From: Pseudomonas atagonensis
GTDB taxonomy: Bacteria; Pseudomonadota; Gammaproteobacteria; Pseudomonadales; Pseudomonadaceae
Direction of reading: 5' to 3'
DNA: 64,000 nucleotides
Assembly (NCBI RefSeq): GCF_011369485.1
Contig: NZ_VXCA01000027.1
Location: 248,001 to 312,000 of the forward strand
Shown: piece by piece, positions 35,256 through 43,983 of the stretch
Layout: the number at the start of each line of letters is the position of its first letter
How positions within the stretch are numbered: position 1 is the first letter of the stretch
Program-made: the position numbers and the translations under genes
Notes under the pieces: generated by a model
What the model saw: the letters and a program-made list of their open reading frames with translations, nothing else
What the model was told of the DNA's origin: nothing
Database searches by the model: none

Positions 35256-35519
35256 TTAATGGTGCCCACCATGGTATCCGCCGCCGTGATAACCCCGGCC
35301 GTAATACCCGCGATAACCGTATCCGCCGTAGTAATAACGCGCGCCGCCGTAGTAGCGCGGGCCGTAATAACCACCGTAGTAATAAGGCGAGTAATAACCG
35401 GGAGAGTAGTAAGTGGCGGGATAACCATCGTAAGGACCGGCGTAGTAATAACAGCCAGACAGCCCAAGGCCGAGCACCGCTCCCAGCAGCACTCGACGCA
35501 GCGTTTTGTGAGTAAGCAT
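35256..35519 (-). CDS. Small Gly/Tyr-rich lipoprotein
   Basis: 87 residues from the ATG at 35519, again with AGGAGGCCGCC upstream. Lipoprotein signal MLTHKTLRRVLLGAVLGLGLSGC. The mature part is almost only Tyr, Gly, Pro, Arg and His (for example YYGPRYYGGARYYYGG, ending GYHGGGYHGGHH). No enzyme domain. The His-rich tail could bind metal, but this is only composition. It is upstream of, and on the same strand as, the other Tyr-rich lipoprotein. Confidence 0.75.
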   Translation of the reverse strand: MLTHKTLRRVLLGAVLGLGLSGCYYYAGPYDGYPATYYSPGYYSPYYYGGYYGPRYYGGARYYYGGYGYRGYYGRGYHGGGYHGGHH

Positions 35520-35797
35520 GGCGGCCTCCTGAAAGACCTGCGACAGCAGTCGGCACAGACCGGCTGACAACTGATTTGACTGGCATTCCTGAGCCGAGTG
35601 CCAACGGCGCAGAACCATCGGATCAGCGGCTAATACGCTGCACGACGGTGCACCCGCGCACCAACACAAAGCGTCGCACTCCCCTCAGGACTAACGCGAT
35701 TCAAGCCGAACACCCGTGCCAGAGGGCTCGACGCAACTTGGCACGCCTCTCGCTTTAGCAAACCCGTGCAGGAGTCATCACAGGTTCGCGGCACCAC

Positions 35798-35915
35798 AAT
35801 TTGCAATGGCTGACTAGGGTTCCGGCTCGCAATCGCGAGTGACTGGTCCGAGAGTTGGCGACCTCCAGTTGAGGTTACACGGCGGGACAAAAGCCCGGGA
35901 GACAAGCCACCGTTC
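35798..35915 (+). promoter_or_regulatory. Guanidine-I riboswitch (ykkC RNA)
   Basis: The segment shows the conserved ykkC blocks in order: CTAGGGTTCCG (35814-35824), ACTGGTCCGAGAG (35842-35854), ACACGGCGGGA (35877-35887) and AAAAGCCCGGGAGA (35889-35902), with pairing stems between them. A CACCG-TTCG-CGGTG hairpin follows. Guanidine-I RNAs switch on guanidine carboxylase and exporter genes. Here it lies about 50 bases before the ABC importer gene of the guanidine operon. Confidence 0.92.
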
Positions 35916-35967
35916 GCGGTGCCGCGTTGCCTTCCTGTCCGCCCTTGATCAACTGGAGAATCCCATC

Positions 35968-37035
35968 ATGTCCCGACTACGTTTGCCCGCCCTGCTCGCC
36001 GCCGCGCTCGCTGCGCTCATCAGCACCCAATCCCCCGCCGCACAGAAAGACCACTTCAGCGTCTGCTGGACGATCTATGCCGGCTGGATGCCATGGGAAT
36101 ACGCCGGCAGCCAAGGCATCGTCGACAAATGGGCGAAGAAGTACGGGATCAAGATTGATGTCGTGCAGCTCAACGACTACGTCGAATCGATCAACCAATA
36201 CACCGCCGGCCAGTTCGACGGCTGCACCATGACCAACATGGACGCTCTGACCATTCCAGCCGCCGGCGGCGTCGACAGCACCGCACTGATCGTCAGCGAC
36301 TTCTCCAACGGCAACGACGGCATCGTCCTCAAGGGCGACGGTAAAAAGGTCACCGATCTCAAGGGCATGGACGTCAATCTGGTCGAGCTGTCGGTCTCCC
36401 ACTACCTGCTCGCCCGCGCGCTGGATTCTGTGGATCTGACCGAGAAAGACCTGAAAGTGGTCAACACCTCCGACGCCGATATTTCCGCCGCCTTCAACAC
36501 CGAACAGGTCAACGCGGTAACGACGTGGAACCCGATGCTCTCGGACATCAAGGCCAAACCGGGCGTGACCGAAGTATTCAATTCCAGTCAGATCCCCGGC
36601 GAGATCATGGACATGATGGTGGTCAATAGCGCCACCCTCAAAGACAACCCGGCGCTGGGCAAAGCGCTGACCGGGGCGTGGTTCGAAGTCGTCGATTTGA
36701 TGAACGCGAAAAACGCCGCGAGCAAAGCTGCGCTGGAACACATGGCCAAGGCCTCGGGCACCGATCTGGCCGGATTCCAGGCGCAACTCGACACCACCAA
36801 ATTGTTCGCCACGCCGCGTGAAGCCCTGACTTTCGCCACCAGCAAACAACTGCCGGAAACCATGCGCAAAGTCGCCGAATTCTCGTTCCAGCACGGCTTG
36901 CTCGGTGAAGGCGCGAAAGACACCAGCGCGGTCGGCATGGCCTTCGCCAACGGCGTGACCAGCGGCGACACCGGTAACCTCAAGCTACGTTTCGACCCGA
37001 CCTACGTGCAGATGGCCGCCGACGCCAAGCTGTAA
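35968..37035 (+). CDS. ABC transporter substrate-binding protein (guanidine operon, NrtA/SsuA-like)
   Basis: 355 residues from the ATG at 35968, with CTGGAG upstream; the open frame continues back through the riboswitch and is not used. Signal peptide MSRLRLPALLAAALAALISTQSPAA. Periplasmic-binding-protein type 2 fold: VCWTIYAGWMPWEY, DYVESINQYTAGQFDG, LVELSVSHYLLARAL. Homologues are annotated as putative urea transporter components because they sit next to urea carboxylase-like genes. The riboswitch upstream points to guanidine or a guanidino compound as substrate. Confidence 0.9.
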   Translation: MSRLRLPALLAAALAALISTQSPAAQKDHFSVCWTIYAGWMPWEYAGSQGIVDKWAKKYGIKIDVVQLNDYVESINQYTAGQFDGCTMTNMDALTIPAAGGVDSTALIVSDFSNGNDGIVLKGDGKKVTDLKGMDVNLVELSVSHYLLARALDSVDLTEKDLKVVNTSDADISAAFNTEQVNAVTTWNPMLSDIKAKPGVTEVFNSSQIPGEIMDMMVVNSATLKDNPALGKALTGAWFEVVDLMNAKNAASKAALEHMAKASGTDLAGFQAQLDTTKLFATPREALTFATSKQLPETMRKVAEFSFQHGLLGEGAKDTSAVGMAFANGVTSGDTGNLKLRFDPTYVQMAADAKL

Positions 37036-37053
37036 GCCACGGAGGATTTGGCC

Positions 37054-37869
37054 ATGCGCCTGATCAATCGCCACCCGGATCGCCCCAGCCGTTTGCTGCT
37101 GGTGATCCTGCCGTTCGCGCTGCTGCTGTTTGCCTACTTCATGGGCTCGGCCGAGCGACTGGCGGACAACCCCAACGACAAACTGCTGCCCAGCGCCGTG
37201 CAGATGACCGACGCAGTTAAACGTCTGGCCTTCAATGCTGACAGCCGCACCGGTGATTACCTGTTGTGGCAAGACACCGCTTCGAGTCTGCGACGCCTGG
37301 CCATCGGCCTCGGCATCGCTGCGCTGGCCGGGCTGTGCCTGGGCATCGCCGCTGGCACGCTGCCGTTGTTCGGCGCGCCGTTGTCGCCGCTGCTGACGGT
37401 GTTGTCGATGGTGCCGCCGCTGGCGATCCTGCCGATTCTGTTCATCGTTTTCGGCTTGGGCGAGCTGTCGAAAGTCATGCTGATCGTGATCGGCATCACC
37501 CCGGCACTCGCCCGCGATCTGGAACAGCGCGCCCGGGAAATTCCCGTCGAACTGCTGATCAAGGCGCAGACCCTCGGCGCCTCGACCTGGACGCTGATGC
37601 TGCGCGTGGTGCTGCCGCAACTGTTGCCGCGCCTACTGATCTCGTTGCGGCTGATGCTCGGTTCGGCGTGGTTGTTCCTGATTGCCGCCGAAGCGATTGC
37701 CTCCACCGACGGTCTCGGCTACAGGATTTTCCTGGTACGGCGTTATCTGGCGATGGACGTGATCCTGCCATACGTAGTGTGGATCACCCTCCTCGCCTGG
37801 CTGATGGACTGGGGTCTCAAGCACCTGACCCGGCGCGCCTTCCCTTGGTATGAGGGGGCCGCCAAATGA
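37054..37869 (+). CDS. ABC transporter permease (guanidine operon)
   Basis: 271 residues from the ATG at 37054, with GGAGG upstream. A binding-protein-dependent permease with about six helices; the ATPase-contact loop is KAQTLGASTWTLMLRVVLPQLLPRLL, the usual EAA-like motif. It lies between the binding protein (18-base gap) and the ATPase (4-base overlap), completing an SsuBC-type importer. Confidence 0.93.
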   Translation: MRLINRHPDRPSRLLLVILPFALLLFAYFMGSAERLADNPNDKLLPSAVQMTDAVKRLAFNADSRTGDYLLWQDTASSLRRLAIGLGIAALAGLCLGIAAGTLPLFGAPLSPLLTVLSMVPPLAILPILFIVFGLGELSKVMLIVIGITPALARDLEQRAREIPVELLIKAQTLGASTWTLMLRVVLPQLLPRLLISLRLMLGSAWLFLIAAEAIASTDGLGYRIFLVRRYLAMDVILPYVVWITLLAWLMDWGLKHLTRRAFPWYEGAAK

Positions 37870-38654
37870 GCTTCATCACGGTGAAAAACGTCTGGCAGCA
37901 ATACGCCGATCAAGTGGTTCTGGAAGGCCTGAATCTGCAAGTCAACGAGGGCGAGTTCTGCACGCTGGTCGGTACGTCCGGTTGCGGCAAATCGACCTTT
38001 TTGCGCCTGCTGCTCGGCCAGGAAACCGCCAGTCGCGGCGAGATTCTGCTCGACGGTCAACCGCTGGCCAGCGAACCGGACGCCAGCCGTGGCGTGGTGT
38101 TCCAGCGCTACTCGGTGTTCCCGCACTTGAGCGTGCTCGACAACGTCGCCCTCGGCCTCGAACTGCCGCGTGCGCCGTTGTTGGGTCGATTGTTCGGCAG
38201 CGCCAAACGTGAGGCACAAGAACAGGCCTCGGCGCTGTTGCACAAAGTCGGCCTCGGCCATGCGCTGGACAAGTACCCCGCGCAACTGTCCGGCGGCATG
38301 CAGCAACGGCTGGCGATTGCTCAGGCACTGATCATGAAGCCGCGGGTGTTGCTGCTCGACGAACCGTTCGGCGCCCTCGATCCGGGCATCCGCAAAGACA
38401 TGCACGCATTGTTGCTGGAACTGTGGCGCGAGACGCAACTGACGGTGTTCATGGTCACCCATGACTTGTCCGAAGGTTTCAGCCTCGGCACCCGTCTGCT
38501 GGTGTTCGACAAGGTTCGCCTCGACCCGCATGCCCCCGGTGCCTACGGCGCCCGCATCACCTACGACATCCCTTTGAACAGCGACCGCCGCGCTCGACGC
38601 GCCGCCGTCGAAGCCTTGCCGGTAACACTGGCGGGCGCACTTCGAACCGCTTGA
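37866..38654 (+). CDS. ABC transporter ATP-binding protein (guanidine operon)
   Basis: A 262-residue ATPase. Walker A GTSGCGKST (residues ~38-46), Q-loop FQRYSVFPHL, signature LSGGMQQRLAIAQAL, Walker B VLLLDEPFGALD and switch His in VTHDLSEGFSL. The start overlaps the permease stop (ATGA). It energises the importer whose binding protein and permease precede it. Confidence 0.95.
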   Translation: MSFITVKNVWQQYADQVVLEGLNLQVNEGEFCTLVGTSGCGKSTFLRLLLGQETASRGEILLDGQPLASEPDASRGVVFQRYSVFPHLSVLDNVALGLELPRAPLLGRLFGSAKREAQEQASALLHKVGLGHALDKYPAQLSGGMQQRLAIAQALIMKPRVLLLDEPFGALDPGIRKDMHALLLELWRETQLTVFMVTHDLSEGFSLGTRLLVFDKVRLDPHAPGAYGARITYDIPLNSDRRARRAAVEALPVTLAGALRTA

Positions 38655-38667
38655 GAGGACTGACCCA

Positions 38668-39393
38668 ATGACTGATTCGACCCAACTGTTTCCACCCTTC
38701 GCCGAAGAAATGCTCCCCGGCGGCGGCCACCGTTCATTCGTGCTCAAGCGCGGTCAGTTGCTGCGTCTGACCGATCTGCGTGGCGGCGCCAATGTCAGCC
38801 TGACCCTGCTCAATGCCAATGAGAAAACCGAGCGCCTGAACCTGCCCGACAGCCTCAAGTGCCAACACACCGCCAAGCTCACCACCGGCCATTGCCTGTA
38901 CTCGGACATGGGTCGTGTGTTGGCCGCAATCACCGCCGACACCTGCGGCTGGAGCGACAGCCTCGGCGGTGTGCTTTGTGCTGAAGAGGTCGCGGAAAAA
39001 TACGGTCAGGGCCGCTACCAGGAACTGCGCAACGGCTTCTTCCGCAACGGCACCGACAACCTGCTGGTGGAACTCGGCAAGTGGGGACTGGGCCTGTCCG
39101 ATCTGCTGATGACCCTCAATCTGTTCAGCCGCGTGAACGTCGATGAGGCCGGACGATTCCATTTCGTCGAAGGCAATTCGAGGGCCGGCGACTACATCGA
39201 ACTGTATGCACCGATGGACACGCTGGTGGTGCTCACCGCCCTGCAACACCCGATGGACCCGTCGCCCGACTACGCGCCAAAACCGCTGAAGCTGAGCTGG
39301 ATGAACGCCGACGCCAGCGTCGCCGAACACTGCCGCACTTCGCGCCCGGAGAACGAGCGCGGCTTCATCAACACCGATCGTTTGTTCGCCTGA
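38668..39393 (+). CDS. DUF1989 protein UAAP1, carboxyguanidine deiminase subunit
   Basis: A 241-residue DUF1989 protein of the urea amidolyase-associated type 1. Landmarks: GGANVSLTLLNANEKTERLNLPDSLKCQH, DTCGWSDSLGG (putative metal-binding Cys/Asp region) and GDYIELYAPMDTLVVLTALQHPMDPS. Work on guanidine-degrading bacteria showed that the two UAAP proteins form a heteromeric carboxyguanidine deiminase (CgdA/CgdB), which removes ammonia from carboxyguanidine to give allophanate. Which of the two names applies to this subunit I cannot state. It is followed 11 bases later by its partner. Confidence 0.9.
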   Translation: MTDSTQLFPPFAEEMLPGGGHRSFVLKRGQLLRLTDLRGGANVSLTLLNANEKTERLNLPDSLKCQHTAKLTTGHCLYSDMGRVLAAITADTCGWSDSLGGVLCAEEVAEKYGQGRYQELRNGFFRNGTDNLLVELGKWGLGLSDLLMTLNLFSRVNVDEAGRFHFVEGNSRAGDYIELYAPMDTLVVLTALQHPMDPSPDYAPKPLKLSWMNADASVAEHCRTSRPENERGFINTDRLFA

Positions 39394-39404
39394 GGATCGC
39401 CGCC

Positions 39405-40046
39405 ATGTCACTTGCAATCGCCACTGCTCAAAAGAATCCCGACGCTGCGGTGTACCGCGCCACCATTCCGGCCGGTGAACCGTGGCTGATGGAGGTCAAG
39501 GCTGGCCAGACCTTGCGCATCCTCGACCTGGAAGGCAATCAAGCCGTCGATACGTTGTTCTACAGCGTCGCCAATCCCAAGGAACGTTACGACGTACAGC
39601 GCACGCTGCGTCGGCAGAACAGCGTGTATCTGAGCACCGGCAGCGTGCTCTATTCCAACCTCGGCAAACCGATGCTGACCATCGTCGCCGACACCTGCGG
39701 CCGTCACGACACCCTCGGGGGTGCCTGCGCGCAAGAGAGCAACACGGTGCGCTACGCCCTGGAAAAACGCTACATGCACAGCTGCCGCGACAACTACCTG
39801 CGCGCCTGCGTCCACGATGGCCGCCTGGGCAAAGGCGACATCGGCCCGAACATCAATTTCTTCATGAATGTGCCGGTCACGGCTGACGGTGGGCTGACCT
39901 TCGAGGACGGGATTTCTGCGCCGGGCAAGTACGTCGACCTGCGTGCCGAAATGGACGTGATCGTGCTGATCTCCAACTGCCCGCAACTGAACAACCCGTG
40001 CAACGCCTACAACCCGACACCTGCGGAGCTACTGGTATGGAACTGA
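39405..40046 (+). CDS. DUF1989 protein UAAP2, carboxyguanidine deiminase subunit
   Basis: A 213-residue DUF1989 protein of the type 2 group. Landmarks: LEGNQAVDTLFYS, ADTCGRHDTLGGAC, GDIGPNINFFMNVPV and NCPQLNNPCNAYNPTP; the cysteines and histidines of the second and last are likely zinc ligands. It is the partner of the preceding UAAP1 gene in the carboxyguanidine deiminase that links guanidine carboxylase to allophanate hydrolase. A REP doublet and a guanidine-II riboswitch separate it from the carboxylase gene. Confidence 0.9.
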   Translation: MSLAIATAQKNPDAAVYRATIPAGEPWLMEVKAGQTLRILDLEGNQAVDTLFYSVANPKERYDVQRTLRRQNSVYLSTGSVLYSNLGKPMLTIVADTCGRHDTLGGACAQESNTVRYALEKRYMHSCRDNYLRACVHDGRLGKGDIGPNINFFMNVPVTADGGLTFEDGISAPGKYVDLRAEMDVIVLISNCPQLNNPCNAYNPTPAELLVWN

Positions 40047-40137
40047 AAATCAGCCGTTTGCGCCGTTGGCTTTTTGCCCTGTGCCAGGCCCGTTCCGGCC
40101 AGTGCCTGAAATCCCCCGCACATCAATGATCAAACGG

Positions 40138-40224
40138 TGGGAGCGGGCTTGCTCGCGAAAGCGGTGTGTCAGACACATCAATGTTGACTGACCCGACGCA
40201 TTCGCGAGCAAGCCCGCTCCCACA
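40138..40224. repeat. REP doublet (REPIN) inside the guanidine operon
   Basis: Inverted pair TGGGAGCGGGCTTGCTCGCGAA...TTCGCGAGCAAGCCCGCTCCCA, in the outward arrangement opposite to the doublets at 13163 and 32569. It lies between the UAAP2 stop and the guanidine-II riboswitch, so the operon transcript carries it. Confidence 0.92.
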
Positions 40225-40256
40225 GAAGGACGGGGTGGTTTTGAAGAATGTTTTTT

Positions 40257-40305
40257 CATCCGGGACGGCCCGGATGCCTGTCGAAAAACTGCGGGACGGC
40301 CCGCA
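40257..40305 (+). promoter_or_regulatory. Guanidine-II riboswitch (mini-ykkC)
   Basis: Two adjacent hairpins, each with an ACGG tetraloop. Hairpin 1 (40257-40276) has eight base pairs, CATCCGGG with CCCGGATG. Hairpin 2 (40290-40305) has six, TGCGGG with CCCGCA. The linker is 13 bases. Paired ACGR loops that kiss are the defining feature of guanidine-II RNAs. Just downstream, CCCC (40307-40310) can pair with the GGGG of the ribosome site (40315-40318), giving a plausible translational switch for the carboxylase ATG at 40326. Confidence 0.9.
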
Positions 40306-40325
40306 TCCCCTTCAGGGGTTTTGCC

Positions 40326-43300
40326 ATGTTCGAAAAAGTCCTGATCGCCAACCGTGGCGCCATCGCCTGCCGCATCCTGCGCACGCTGCGTGAATTGCAG
40401 GTGCAAGGCGTGACCGTGTATTCCGAAGCCGACATCGCCAGCCTGCACATTCTGCAAGCCGATGAAGCCCACAGCCTCGGTGAAGGCGCAGCGGCCGGCA
40501 CCTATCTGGCGGTCGATAAAATCCTCGCCGTCGCCAAGGCCAGCGGTGCCACGGCGATCCATCCTGGCTACGGATTTTTGTCCGAGAACGCAGCGTTCGC
40601 CGAGGCCTGTGAAGCGCAGAACATCGCGTTCATCGGCCCGACACCCGAGCAACTGCGGGTATTCGGTCTCAAGCACACCGCCCGCGCGCTGGCCAGACAG
40701 CACGGCGTGCCGATGCTCGAAGGCACCGAGCTGCTTGACAGCCTCGACGCCGCGCTGATGGCCGGTGAACAGGTCGGCTACCCGGTGATGCTGAAAAGCA
40801 CCGCCGGCGGTGGCGGCATCGGCATGCGTGTGTGCCGCAGCGCCAGCGAACTGAGCGAATCGTTCGAAGCAGTCAAACGCCTCGGCCAGAACAATTTCAG
40901 TGACGCCGGGGTGTTCATCGAGAAATACATCCAGCGCGCCCGGCATCTGGAAGTGCAGGTGTTCGGCGACGGTCACGGCGAGGTGATTGCCCTCGGCGTG
41001 CGTGACTGTTCGGTACAGCGGCGCAACCAGAAAGTCCTTGAGGAAACCCCGGCATCGAACCTGCCTGAGGGCATGGCCGATGAGCTGTGCGCGGCGGCGA
41101 TCAAACTGGCGAAAGCGGTGAATTACCGCAGCGCTGGCACCGTCGAGTTCGTCTTCGACAGCGAAGCGCAGCGTTTCTATTTTCTTGAAGTGAACACCCG
41201 TTTGCAGGTCGAACACGGCGTCACCGAACAGGTGTGGGGTGTCGATCTGGTGCGCTGGATGATCGAGTTGGCAGCCGGTGATCTGCCGCCACTGGCCGAG
41301 TTGTATCGCGACTTGAAAGCCGACGGCCATGCGATTCAGGCGCGGGTGTATGCGGAGGACCCGGGGCGCGACTTTCAGCCGAGCCCGGGGCTGCTGACAG
41401 CCGTGCAATTCCCGCCGGCCAACGGCGTTCAACTGCGCATCGACACCTGGGTCGAGGCCGGTTGCGAGATCCCGCCGTACTTCGATCCGATGATTGCCAA
41501 GGTCATCAGTTGGGCGCCGAGCCGCGAGCAGGCACGCGCCGAACTGCATCAGGCACTCGGCGACAGCCTGCTGTACGGCGTCGAAACCAACCGCGATTAC
41601 GTGCGGCAAATTCTCCTTGATGCGCCGTTTGCCAGCGGTCACCCGTGGACCCGTTGCCTGGAGAATCTGGTCTACCGCGCCAACACTTTCGAAGTGCTCA
41701 GCGCCGGCACGCAAACCACCGTGCAGGACTACCCCGGCCGCCTCGGTTACTGGGCGGTGGGCGTGCCGCCGTCGGGGCCGATGGACAGCCGCGCGCTGCG
41801 CCTGGGCAATCGCCTGCTCAGCAATGCCGAGGGCGCGGCAGCGCTGGAAATCACCATGAGCGGGCCGATGTTGCGCTTCAATTGCGAAGCGGTGATTGCG
41901 GTGACGGGCGCGTCAATTGCCCTGACCCTCGACGGTGAAACAGTGCCGATGAACACCGCGCTGCGGATCCCGGCGGGTGCCACATTGAACCTCGGCAGCC
42001 TCAGCGGCGCCGGCGCGCGCAGTTATCTGTGCCTGCGCGGCGGCTTGCACGTGCCGGATTATCTGGGCAGCAAAAGCACCTTCACCCTCGGCCAGTTCGG
42101 CGGGCACGGTGGACGGGCTTTGCGTGCCGGCGACGTGTTACACATCCCTGCCCTGACCGACCGGGACTGCGGCCAACAACTTACAGAGCAGCACATCACG
42201 GCATTACCGGCAGTCCGGCAGATCCGGGTGATTTACGGCCCGCATGGCGCACCGGAATACTTCACCGAAGACTACATAGGCACATTCTTCACCACGCAGT
42301 GGGAAGTGCATTTCAACTCCAGCCGTACCGGCGTGCGACTGATCGGCCCGAAGCCGCAATGGGTACGCGCCGACGGTGGCGAGGCCGGGCTGCATCCATC
42401 GAACATTCACGACAATCCCTATGCGATCGGCGCGGTGGATTTCACCGGCGACATGCCGGTGATCCTCGGCCCGGACGGCCCGAGTCTTGGCGGTTTTGTC
42501 TGCCCGGTGACGGTGATCGAAGCGGACCTGTGGCAACTGGGGCAGCTCAAGGCGGGCGACAAGATCCAGTTCATCCCGGTCGACCTCAAAACCGCCCGCG
42601 ATCTAGCCTTGAAATGGGATCAATGTAGGAGTGAGCCTGCTCGCGATGAGGCCAGATCAGACACCGCATCAACTTCATCGCGAGCAGGCTCACTCCTACA
42701 GGGGCTTTTATCGCCTGTGGTGTTGGAGTTGGGTCAGGATGATCGGCGGCTTGTGGGGCGACTGTCCGGCGATACGCATTTGCTGCTGGAAATCGGCGCC
42801 CCCGAACTCGATCTGGTGCTGCGCTTCCGCGCCCATGCATTGATGCAGGCACTGGAAGCCAAAGCCCTGCCCGGCGTGATCGACCTCACCCCCGGCATTC
42901 GTTCGTTGCAAATCCACTACCAGCCCGAGCAACTGCCGCTGGCCGATCTGCTCGGCATCATCGCCGGCGAATGGGACGCCGTGTGTGCCGCGCAGGATCT
43001 GCAAGTACCCTCGCGCATCGTCCATCTGCCGCTGTCCTGGGACGATCCGGCGTGCCAGTTGGCCATCGAAAAATACATGACCACCGTGCGCAAGGACGCA
43101 CCGTGGTGCCCGAGCAATCTGGAGTTCATCCGGCGCATCAATGACCTGCCCAACCTCGACGAAGTGCAGCGCACGGTGTTCGACGCCAGTTATCTGGTCA
43201 TGGGTCTGGGCGACGTCTACCTCGGTGCGCCGGTGGCCACGCCACTTGATCCGCGCCATCGACTGGTCACCACCAAATACAACCCGGCACGCACCTGGAC

Positions 43301-43958
43301 AGCGGAAAACTCGGTGGGCATCGGCGGCGCTTACATGTGCGTTTACGGCATGGAAGGCCCCGGCGGTTATCAGTTTGTCGGGCGCACTTTGCAGATGTGG
43401 AACCGCTATCGCGAGGTCGGCGCATTCGACGGCAAACCGTGGCTGCTGCGCTTCTTCGACCAGATCCGTTTCTACCCGGTCCGCGCCGACGAACTGCTGC
43501 GCATCCGCCGCGATTTTCCCCTCGGGCGCTTCGATCTGAACATCGAACACAGTCAGCTCAACCTCGCCGATTACCAGGGTTTTCTTGATCGTGAAGCCCA
43601 GAGCATTGGTACCTTTCGCCGCCAACAGCAGCATGCGTTCAACGCCGAACGCGAACGCTGGATCGCCAGCGGTCAGGCGCATTTCGACAGTGAAGACGCC
43701 GTGGTCGAATCCGCCGAAGAAGCGCCACTGGTCGACGGTCAGCAGAGTATCGACAGCCACATCGCCGGCAACCTCTGGCAGGTGCAAGTCGAGACCGGCA
43801 GCCGTGTCGCCGCCGGTGATGTGCTGGTGATTCTCGAGTCGATGAAGATGGAAATCCCTGTGCTTGCGCCGATGGCCGGGGTGGTGCGAGAGATTCGCGT
43901 GCAACCGGGTTCGGCGGTGCGCGCCGGGCAACGGGTCGTGGTGCTGGAACTCGACTGA
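40326..43958 (+). CDS. Biotin-dependent guanidine carboxylase (annotated as urea carboxylase)
   Basis: 1210 residues from the ATG at 40326. Biotin carboxylase domain (1 to ~450; KVLIANRGAIACRI, KSTAGGGGIGM, FLEVNTRLQVEHGVTE), KipA/AHS2-like domain (~470-765; PSGPMDSRALRLGNRLL), KipI/AHS1-like domain (~795-1000), then the C-terminal biotinyl domain with the biotin Lys in LESMKMEIPV (about residue 1174). Urea carboxylases with DUF1989 neighbours and guanidine riboswitches prefer guanidine, giving carboxyguanidine. Residues ~767-792 are encoded by a REP doublet inserted in frame in the linker between the AHS2 and AHS1 domains. All domains otherwise look intact. Confidence 0.92.
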   Translation: MFEKVLIANRGAIACRILRTLRELQVQGVTVYSEADIASLHILQADEAHSLGEGAAAGTYLAVDKILAVAKASGATAIHPGYGFLSENAAFAEACEAQNIAFIGPTPEQLRVFGLKHTARALARQHGVPMLEGTELLDSLDAALMAGEQVGYPVMLKSTAGGGGIGMRVCRSASELSESFEAVKRLGQNNFSDAGVFIEKYIQRARHLEVQVFGDGHGEVIALGVRDCSVQRRNQKVLEETPASNLPEGMADELCAAAIKLAKAVNYRSAGTVEFVFDSEAQRFYFLEVNTRLQVEHGVTEQVWGVDLVRWMIELAAGDLPPLAELYRDLKADGHAIQARVYAEDPGRDFQPSPGLLTAVQFPPANGVQLRIDTWVEAGCEIPPYFDPMIAKVISWAPSREQARAELHQALGDSLLYGVETNRDYVRQILLDAPFASGHPWTRCLENLVYRANTFEVLSAGTQTTVQDYPGRLGYWAVGVPPSGPMDSRALRLGNRLLSNAEGAAALEITMSGPMLRFNCEAVIAVTGASIALTLDGETVPMNTALRIPAGATLNLGSLSGAGARSYLCLRGGLHVPDYLGSKSTFTLGQFGGHGGRALRAGDVLHIPALTDRDCGQQLTEQHITALPAVRQIRVIYGPHGAPEYFTEDYIGTFFTTQWEVHFNSSRTGVRLIGPKPQWVRADGGEAGLHPSNIHDNPYAIGAVDFTGDMPVILGPDGPSLGGFVCPVTVIEADLWQLGQLKAGDKIQFIPVDLKTARDLALKWDQCRSEPARDEARSDTASTSSRAGSLLQGLLSPVVLELGQDDRRLVGRLSGDTHLLLEIGAPELDLVLRFRAHALMQALEAKALPGVIDLTPGIRSLQIHYQPEQLPLADLLGIIAGEWDAVCAAQDLQVPSRIVHLPLSWDDPACQLAIEKYMTTVRKDAPWCPSNLEFIRRINDLPNLDEVQRTVFDASYLVMGLGDVYLGAPVATPLDPRHRLVTTKYNPARTWTAENSVGIGGAYMCVYGMEGPGGYQFVGRTLQMWNRYREVGAFDGKPWLLRFFDQIRFYPVRADELLRIRRDFPLGRFDLNIEHSQLNLADYQGFLDREAQSIGTFRRQQQHAFNAERERWIASGQAHFDSEDAVVESAEEAPLVDGQQSIDSHIAGNLWQVQVETGSRVAAGDVLVILESMKMEIPVLAPMAGVVREIRVQPGSAVRAGQRVVVLELD
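42624..42700. repeat. REP doublet (REPIN) inside the carboxylase coding sequence
   Basis: A 77-base inverted repeat with arms TGTAGGAGTGAGCCTGCTCG and its complement, the same family as the doublet at 45767. It contains no stop codon in the coding frame and is translated as an Arg/Ser/Ala-rich linker. Confidence 0.93.
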
Positions 43959-43983
43959 ACCCTCTCTGGAAAAGGATCAACTG

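Noticed and set aside
40050..41714. 554-codon open frame antisense to the guanidine carboxylase
   Set aside because: It runs over the biotin carboxylase domain, the riboswitch and a REP, and has no recognisable domain.
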